Below the pieces are notes generated by a model. It ran no database searches, was not told where the DNA came from, and worked only from the letters and a program-made list of their open reading frames with translations. DNA of 10,597 bases from Cenarchaeum sp. SB0662_bin_33. GTDB lineage: Archaea; Thermoproteota; Nitrososphaeria; Nitrososphaerales; Nitrosopumilaceae. Positions 6,017 through 10,597 of this stretch are shown here, one piece after another (the first letter of the stretch is position 1; every line of letters starts with the position of its first letter). A program made the position numbers and the translations under genes. Where the stretch lies: contig VXON01000156.1 in NCBI GenBank assembly GCA_009840065.1, positions 1-10,597 of the forward strand, written 5' to 3'.

Positions 6017-7315
6017 CTATGGTGTGTACTCTTCGGTGATTTCCTTTACAACCCCGGCAGCGATGGTAGCACCCATATCCCGCAGTGCAAACCTACCTAA
6101 CTCGGGAAATTCCTGGAATGTCTCAATGGGGGTTGGCTTGACTGGACGAATCTTTACCATTGCAGAAGAGCCCACCTTCAAGAACTTTGGATTTTCCTCT
6201 TCCACAGCACCTGTTGCAGGATTCATCTTTTGTAGGAATTCGGTAATGGTAGCTGCTACCTGCGCAGTATGACAGTGCATCACCGGTGTATAGCCTGGTG
6301 CGAGTGCGGTAGGATGGTGTATTACTATAATTTGGGCCTTAAACTCCTTGGCAACCCGGGGTGGCTTGTCTGGAGTACCTAGGACATCGCCTCTTTTGAT
6401 ATCTTTTTTGTCAATGCCTCTGAGATTAAAACCAATATTATCCCCTGCCTCGGCTGATGGCATTGCGGTGTGGTGAGTTTCTATTGACTTTATCTCTCCC
6501 ACGGAACCTGACGGCATCACTATTATCTTATCACCTGGTGCCATCTTGCCTGTCTCAACCCGTCCAACAGGAACCGTACCCACACCTGTGATTGTATACA
6601 CATCCTGAATTGGGACCCGCAATGGCTTGCCTATGGGTTTTTCATCAGACTTGAAGTCATCAAATGCCTCCAGCAACGTCTTCCCCTTATACCAAGACAT
6701 GTTTTCAGATTTTTTCACTAAATTGTCACCCTTCCAACCCGAGACTGGAATGAATGGTACATCATCTACCTTGTATCCGACGGATCTTATCAGTGTGGTG
6801 CCCTTCTTGACCGCCTCTGTGTAGCCCCCCTCCTTATAGTCTACTGCATCCATCTTGTTTATGGCCACGACAATCTGCTTTACGCCCAGTGTCCGTAACA
6901 GAAATGCATGCTCGCGAGCCTGGCCGCCAGGGGCAATGGCCGTGTCGGTCTCACCCTCCTTTGCCGACAAGACTAGTACTGCACAGTCGGCTTCGGAGGC
7001 ACCCGTAATCATATTTTTAATAAAGTCCCGGTGACCGGGGGCATCAATCAGTGTAAAGAAGAATTTCTTTGTCTCAAACTTTTGAAATGCCAAATCGATG
7101 GTGATACCTCTTTCACGTTCATCCTTAATGTTATCCATAACCCAAGCATACTTGAAAGTATCACCCTTACCAGTCTTTTCTGACTCAGCTGCATGGGATG
7201 CAATGGTCCGTTCATCAACCACGCCCAAGTCCATTAGAAAGTGGCCCATTGTAGTGGACTTGCCGTTGTCAATATGACCTGTTATTATCAGATTCAGGTG
7301 CTCTTTTTCTGCCAT
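6017..7315 (-). CDS. tuf: Translation elongation factor 1-alpha (EF-Tu homologue)
   Basis: A 432-residue GTPase that delivers aminoacyl-tRNA to the ribosomal A site. All nucleotide-binding motifs are visible: G1 GHIDNGKST (13-21), switch I RERGITID, G3 DAPGH, G4 NKMD and the G5 region VSGWKGDN. Domains II and III follow, with GVGTVPVGRVETG and the C-terminal GRFALRDMGATIAAG. In G1, Asn17 stands where most archaea and bacteria have His and eukaryotes have Ser; I believe this is usual for Thaumarchaeota. It is the first gene of the EF-1 alpha/S10/RpoP operon, with a strong TATA box placed for a leaderless transcript. Confidence 0.98.
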   Translation of the reverse strand: MAEKEHLNLIITGHIDNGKSTTMGHFLMDLGVVDERTIASHAAESEKTGKGDTFKYAWVMDNIKDERERGITIDLAFQKFETKKFFFTLIDAPGHRDFIKNMITGASEADCAVLVLSAKEGETDTAIAPGGQAREHAFLLRTLGVKQIVVAINKMDAVDYKEGGYTEAVKKGTTLIRSVGYKVDDVPFIPVSGWKGDNLVKKSENMSWYKGKTLLEAFDDFKSDEKPIGKPLRVPIQDVYTITGVGTVPVGRVETGKMAPGDKIIVMPSGSVGEIKSIETHHTAMPSAEAGDNIGFNLRGIDKKDIKRGDVLGTPDKPPRVAKEFKAQIIVIHHPTALAPGYTPVMHCHTAQVAATITEFLQKMNPATGAVEEENPKFLKVGSSAMVKIRPVKPTPIETFQEFPELGRFALRDMGATIAAGVVKEITEEYTP

Positions 7316-7596
7316 ACAACTCTAAAACTAAAGTCTGTATATATACCAATCGGGAATTATATAGATAGGGGCTTTTGCAAATCAAATAGGTTTTCACATT
7401 ATACAGATTTTACAAATAACAGTATGTCCAGCTGCTGTGGTATGCTCCGAGAGACAATGTATTGAATTGTGCTGATACATATCAGGCCCACACCAACCGT
7501 ATTTTCTAGAGAATCTGTCTTTCTTTCACTGAAATAATAACGGCGTAGTACGAATCCATTTAACAAATAAATCGAAGTAAAATACTTGATTACTGT
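7316..7596. other. Divergent intergenic region between tuf and fbp
   Basis: About 280 AT-rich bases hold the promoters of two divergent operons. The tuf TATA box is clear. For fbp, the AT-rich ACAAATAAAT at 7563-7572, about 29 bases before its ATG, is a weaker candidate. The middle (about 7400-7540) has no recognisable RNA gene. Minus-strand frames here overlap the start of fbp and look like chance. Confidence 0.5.
7338..7345 (-). promoter_or_regulatory. TATA box of the EF-1 alpha operon
   Basis: TATATATA on the minus strand is centred about 26 bases before the ATG at 7315, the standard archaeal TATA-to-start spacing for a leaderless mRNA. A second AT-rich block (7357-7364) lies further upstream. 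Confidence 0.65.
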
Positions 7597-8730
7597 ATGA
7601 ATGTGACAATCTCTACAATAAAGGCAGATGTGGGTGGCATTGGCGGACACACGCGGCCCAGTGATGGTCTTTTGGATGCTGTCCGACATGTGGTACAAAA
7701 ATCCGATGATCTCTTGCTAGATTACTACATTGGTTACTGTGGCGATGATGTTCACATCATAATGAGTCATACACATGGTGTCGACAACAAAAAGGTACAT
7801 ACGTTGGCATGGGATGCATTTATGGCTGGTACACAGGTGGCAAGAGATGAGGGACTGTATGGGGCGGGACAAGATCTGTTGAGCGACTCATTTTCGGGCA
7901 ATGTGAAGGGGATGGGGCCAGGCGTGGCAGAGATGCAATTTGAAGAGCGGCCAAACGAGGCATTTGTTGTCTTTGCTGCAGACAAGACCGAACCGGGCGC
8001 CTTTAACTATCCGATGTATAGACTCTTTGTTGATTCCCTGAGTAATACAGGACTGATTGTAAATAACTCACTGGCAAATGGGGTCCGGTTTAGGGTCATG
8101 GATGTGGAGAAGGGCAGCATAGCAGATTTGGAGTTGTGGCAGGACAAGCCAACATTGGAGGCGGCTTTGATGTATCCGGGCCGTTTTGTTATCGATTCTG
8201 TAGAAACAAAGGATGGTGAGCCAATAATGGCAGCATCTACTGACCGGCTACATAACATAGCTGGAACGTATGTAGGTAAGGATGATCCTATCTGTATTGT
8301 AAGAACACAGAAAAAATTTCCTGCCACCGAAGAGGCCGGTAGCGTCTTTAGTAATCCACACCTAGTTGCAGGCAACACCCGGGGAAGCCATAACATGCCC
8401 CTCATGCCGGTAACCCTCAACTCTGCAGCCACAATCAACTTTTGCATACCCATAGTCGAGTCTGCTGTATTCAGCATGAAGATGGGTAAATTCACAGGAC
8501 CTTTTGATGGCTTCTCAACGGCAGACTGGGATGTGATACGTGATATTGCCGTCCAAAGGGCTAGGTCCATACGAAGTCAGGGCTTTATTCATCCGGCCAC
8601 ATTGGTACCATCAGAGCTGGAATATGCCGAAGGATACAGGACTAGAATGACAGATCTGGAACAAAAGATGGTACCCATAGAAGACACACAGAATATTCAG
8701 CGCAAAGAATCATACGAGGATCCGGACTAG
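7597..8730 (+). CDS. fbp: Fructose-1,6-bisphosphate aldolase/phosphatase (class V FBPase)
   Basis: A 377-residue bifunctional enzyme of gluconeogenesis in archaea and deep-branching bacteria. It condenses the triose phosphates to fructose 1,6-bisphosphate and then hydrolyses the C1 phosphate. Family motifs are all present: KADVGGIGGHTRPS (9-22, with Asp11 and His18 as metal ligands), GDD (Asp50, Asp51), AGQDLLSDSFSGN (90-102), ADKTEPGAFNYP (from 128) and YVGKDDP. By comparison with the Sulfolobus enzyme, Tyr225 and Lys228 are the aldolase residues, Lys forming the Schiff base, and Tyr343 probably matches the phosphatase tyrosine. The length is normal. In an autotroph using the 3-hydroxypropionate/4-hydroxybutyrate cycle it would direct fixed carbon to sugars. 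The next gene starts on the base after its stop. Confidence 0.96.
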   Translation: MNVTISTIKADVGGIGGHTRPSDGLLDAVRHVVQKSDDLLLDYYIGYCGDDVHIIMSHTHGVDNKKVHTLAWDAFMAGTQVARDEGLYGAGQDLLSDSFSGNVKGMGPGVAEMQFEERPNEAFVVFAADKTEPGAFNYPMYRLFVDSLSNTGLIVNNSLANGVRFRVMDVEKGSIADLELWQDKPTLEAALMYPGRFVIDSVETKDGEPIMAASTDRLHNIAGTYVGKDDPICIVRTQKKFPATEEAGSVFSNPHLVAGNTRGSHNMPLMPVTLNSAATINFCIPIVESAVFSMKMGKFTGPFDGFSTADWDVIRDIAVQRARSIRSQGFIHPATLVPSELEYAEGYRTRMTDLEQKMVPIEDTQNIQRKESYEDPD

Positions 8731-9207
8731 ATGCGCCCCATACAGCGTACCATCAAAACAGTATATGACAACTTCTCCCCATTATTCACTTGGAAAGGAT
8801 ACATGCTGATGGTTGTGACATCAATTACGTTTGCAAACATCGTTCTTGTGATATTTGGAAACACCATCCCAAATGTATTCTTAGTGATATTCGGAAATAC
8901 CATACCCGGAGTATTTCAGACAGTATTCAAAGTAGCTGCCGGCGGTGTAATATTAGGGGCTGTTGTTGTCTTTGCCATGGCTTGGTTATTGCGGGCCAAA
9001 CCACAAAACCGGCCCCGGTCATATCGCGTAATAATATTTGATGTCTTTGGAAGCGAGTCTACCATTGAGGACCTGCGGCTTAATTTTCAGAACCATGATG
9101 TTGCATGGAGCCATATGCGGGACTACAAAAAGAGATACCCATTACACAACTTTGCCCTAGTGGGGGATGTAAAGGGGAACCGACCTACAATATACAGATA
9201 CATATGA
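8731..9207 (+). CDS. Small membrane protein with an internal 12-residue tandem repeat
   Basis: A 158-residue protein of no family I recognise. An N-terminal segment (1-23) is followed by a hydrophobic stretch at about 24-43 and another at about 66-88, ending in RAK as a likely cytosolic stop-transfer. The soluble C-terminal domain (about 95-158, from SYRVIIFDVFGSES to a tyrosine-rich end) is mixed alpha/beta in pattern. Between the two hydrophobic stretches, residues 39-50 and 51-62 are tandem copies of LVIFGNTIPxVF, differing only Asn to Gly. The ATG directly follows the fbp stop, so it is probably co-transcribed and translationally coupled with fbp. The neighbourhood does not show whether it affects FBPase. 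Confidence 0.75.
   Translation: MRPIQRTIKTVYDNFSPLFTWKGYMLMVVTSITFANIVLVIFGNTIPNVFLVIFGNTIPGVFQTVFKVAAGGVILGAVVVFAMAWLLRAKPQNRPRSYRVIIFDVFGSESTIEDLRLNFQNHDVAWSHMRDYKKRYPLHNFALVGDVKGNRPTIYRYI
8845..8916 (+). repeat. Two 36-bp tandem coding repeats
   Basis: Units 8845-8880 and 8881-8916 encode the same 12 residues apart from one substitution. By eye they differ at about 10 of 36 bases, mostly at third positions. The amino acids have been kept while codons drifted, which suggests an old duplication under protein-level constraint. Confidence 0.85.
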
Positions 9208-9278
9208 AATAATCGACCCTTTTAGGAGGAATTATCCCTGTAACTGGTAACTAAATATTGATTTTATCATTACAGTAG
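9208..9278. other. Short AT-rich gap before the IS1595 remnant
   Basis: No gene is seen. It should contain the left end of the IS1595-type element, but I could not match it by eye to an inverted repeat right of 10170. Confidence 0.3.
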
Positions 9279-10170
9279 ATAGATAAGCAATCAAGCACAA
9301 GAAACTACTCCAAAAAGCCCGGCGGAGACCTGTCTCTAGAGGAGATGTTCGAAATGTTTCTTGATGAAGATACAGCCAGGGAGTGGTTTGAGAATAATGT
9401 ATAGCCGCAGGTACCCTGGATGTGGTTACATGTATTGCCAAACACCTCGAGATGCCTTACTTTTGTTGAGAGTGCGAGAGACACTTTAGCGTAAAAATAG
9501 ACACCGTAACGGAGCACTCCAAAATAAGCTGCTGTAGATGGGCCGTGACCACATATCTGCTCGCCACGCGCGCCACGGTGGTATCCAACGTGCAGCTGGG
9601 TCGAGATCTGGGCATAAAGTATATCTCTGCATGGCTCCTACTGCGCAATATCCGAGAGTCGTGGCGTACCATTGCGGGACCTGACCTGTTATCCGGCCCA
9701 CCGAGGTACATCTTGGTGGGCGCGAAAAGAACAAGAAGGGCAAGAGGAAGAAGCCCACTTTTGTGGGCATCCGAGACAAGGAGACCGACACCATCAGGGC
9801 TATCCTAGTGCCGGAGCCCACCACTGCCCGCCTCGTGGCGTTTATAGATGCTAATGTGGACCCCGAATCCAAGAAATTCACCGATGAGACCCGGATATAT
9901 AATGACCTGAAGAACCATCATACCGTATGCCACAGTGATGGAGAGTGTATCCGGGGAGCGGTGTACCTCAGTAGGGTGGAATCTTTCTGTAACTTGGTGA
10001 GGCGCGGATACAACGGAACATTCCACCGCTTCGAACCCAAGCATCTGCACCGCCACATCAACAAGTTTGCGGGCCGGCTGGGCACAAAGGCGCTGAGTGC
10101 CGTGTACACGATGTATAGAATTTGGTGGACAAGAGCCTCACCTATACGTAACTTGTGGTACCCAGCACGT
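9279..10170 (+). pseudogene. Decayed IS1595-family (ISXO2-like) transposase
   Basis: A whole ISXO2-like transposase can be read only by jumping frames. Frame 3 gives SLEEMFEMFLDEDTAREWF up to a TAG (9402-9404). Frame 1 gives the zinc-finger piece RYPGCGYMYC. Frame 2 gives MPYFC, a TGA (9467-9469), then ECERHFSVK and the helix-turn-helix region VSNVQLGRDLGIKYISAWLL. Frame 1 resumes at EVHLGGREKNKKGKRKKP (from 9703) and runs through FVGIRDKE, TDETR and VESFCNLVRRGYNGTFHRF to HINKFAGR. Frame 3 then gives NLVDKSLTYT before a TAA (10149-10151). A deletion between SGP (9692-9700) and EVHLGG removes the first catalytic Asp. The total span of about 300 codons equals a normal family member. It is non-functional; clear ends were not found. 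Confidence 0.88.
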
Positions 10171-10251
10171 TGTGTGGCCGGCCGTAACCCCTTGCTCTGA
10201 CCCAAACCATTGACTGGTATATGATCTGGAATAACAATTTTAGGCACAATC

Positions 10252-10386
10252 GAAAGTATTTTGCTTTTTGAATACCAAAAAATCGTTTAAAACACCCATC
10301 ATTATTAATAAAAACCATCAATTTTTCATTTAGCACACGCGTCATCGTTTTTACGCACGATCAACTTCAAAAAGCAAAACACTCTC
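10252..10386 (-). mobile_element. MITE-like element, copy 2 (135 bp, inverted)
   Basis: This is the reverse complement of the element at 5365-5510. The core (10271-10365) is identical to copy 1 over about 95 bp, and the outer ends are imperfect inverted repeats of 21 bp (10252-10272 and 10366-10386). A 12-base segment present in copy 1 is missing here between two ATT words. It lies about 80 bp beyond the end of the IS1595 remnant. There is no obvious target-site duplication and no transposase inside. Near-identity means recent mobility or gene conversion between the copies. Confidence 0.8.
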
Positions 10387-10597
10387 ACGTTATGCCAACA
10401 AGGATACGCATTTAGCAGCAGTGTACGACTTCATTAAAAATCGATTATCACTTCTTCACATACTGGGAAAGAATACCGCCAAAGGGCATAATGCGGCCAT
10501 TTGTGCGCCTAGAGGACCCAATAGACCCAGAAATAAAGAAGCGACAGATAGATAGCACCAAAAAACGCTGCAAGTATAAGAAAAAGTAGTTGTTGCC
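10387..10597 (+). other. Unassigned right end with a short lysine-rich ORF
   Basis: No recognised gene. The best ORF runs from ATG 10491 to TAG 10587-10589: 32 residues, MRPFVRLEDPIDPEIKK and a very basic tail ending KKRCKYKKK. Its frame is open upstream to a TAG at 10413-10415 without a start codon, so it may be the tail of a gene broken near the MITE. A second overlapping frame (10388-10555) is also open and lacks an ATG. Neither matches a family I know. Confidence 0.3.

Noticed and set aside
7399..7698. Minus-strand 99-residue ORF upstream of fbp
   Set aside because: It overlaps the conserved N-terminus of fbp, has no recognisable domain and lies in the divergent promoter region.
8007..8570. 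Minus-strand 187-residue ORF opposite fbp
   Set aside because: Shadow of a gene with full catalytic motifs on the plus strand.
5365..10386. Composite transposon carrying tuf, rps10, rpoP and fbp between the MITE copies
   Set aside because: The cargo is core archaeal genes in normal order, the elements are short and lack a transposase, and no duplicated target sites are seen at the outer ends.
1..10597. CRISPR array, restriction or defence system
   Set aside because: No regularly spaced repeats, cas genes, methyltransferase or nuclease pairs were seen; the SNF2/SWIM pair lacks the partner genes seen in known SNF2-containing defence islands.

Overview
The window is archaeal and most likely from the Nitrososphaerota (Thaumarchaeota), probably a Nitrosopumilales-type or sponge-symbiont relative. 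The evidence is a 432-residue archaeal EF-1 alpha with an NGKST-type P-loop, archaeal uS10 and RNA polymerase subunit P, a bifunctional FBP aldolase/phosphatase, heavy use of ATA for isoleucine, and TATA boxes centred about 26 bases before start codons (leaderless transcripts). No organism name can be fixed from sequence alone.

Layout. Bases 1-582 hold a small ribbon-helix-helix ORF, a short perfect hairpin and otherwise unassigned sequence. Bases 583-4439 are a two-gene operon: a 993-residue SNF2-family ATPase and, overlapping by one base, its SWIM zinc-finger partner. Next comes a leaderless gene for a protein with three tandem zinc ribbons (4500-4910). Bases 4911-5510 are mobile DNA: a structured non-coding stretch, the N-terminal part of an IS110-family transposase, and a 146-bp MITE-like element (copy 1) that cuts the transposase off.

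On the minus strand, 7315 down to 5519, is a translation/transcription operon: EF-1 alpha, ribosomal protein S10 and RNA polymerase subunit P. A divergent intergenic region of about 280 bp separates it from the plus-strand pair of FBP aldolase/phosphatase (gluconeogenesis) and a directly abutting small membrane protein. Bases 9279-10170 are a badly decayed IS1595 (ISXO2-like) transposase pseudogene. It is followed by MITE copy 2 (10252-10386), which is inverted relative to copy 1, and then by unassigned sequence to the end.

The most notable points are: the inverted, nearly identical MITE pair bracketing an essential gene block, with T-rich ends that may terminate transcription; a foldable non-coding region upstream of the IS110 remnant that is a candidate bridge RNA; the coupled SNF2/SWIM pair next to a triple zinc-ribbon protein; and a 12-residue repeat in the membrane protein that is kept at protein level while its codons have diverged. 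I did not find an unambiguous new defence or other multi-gene system.
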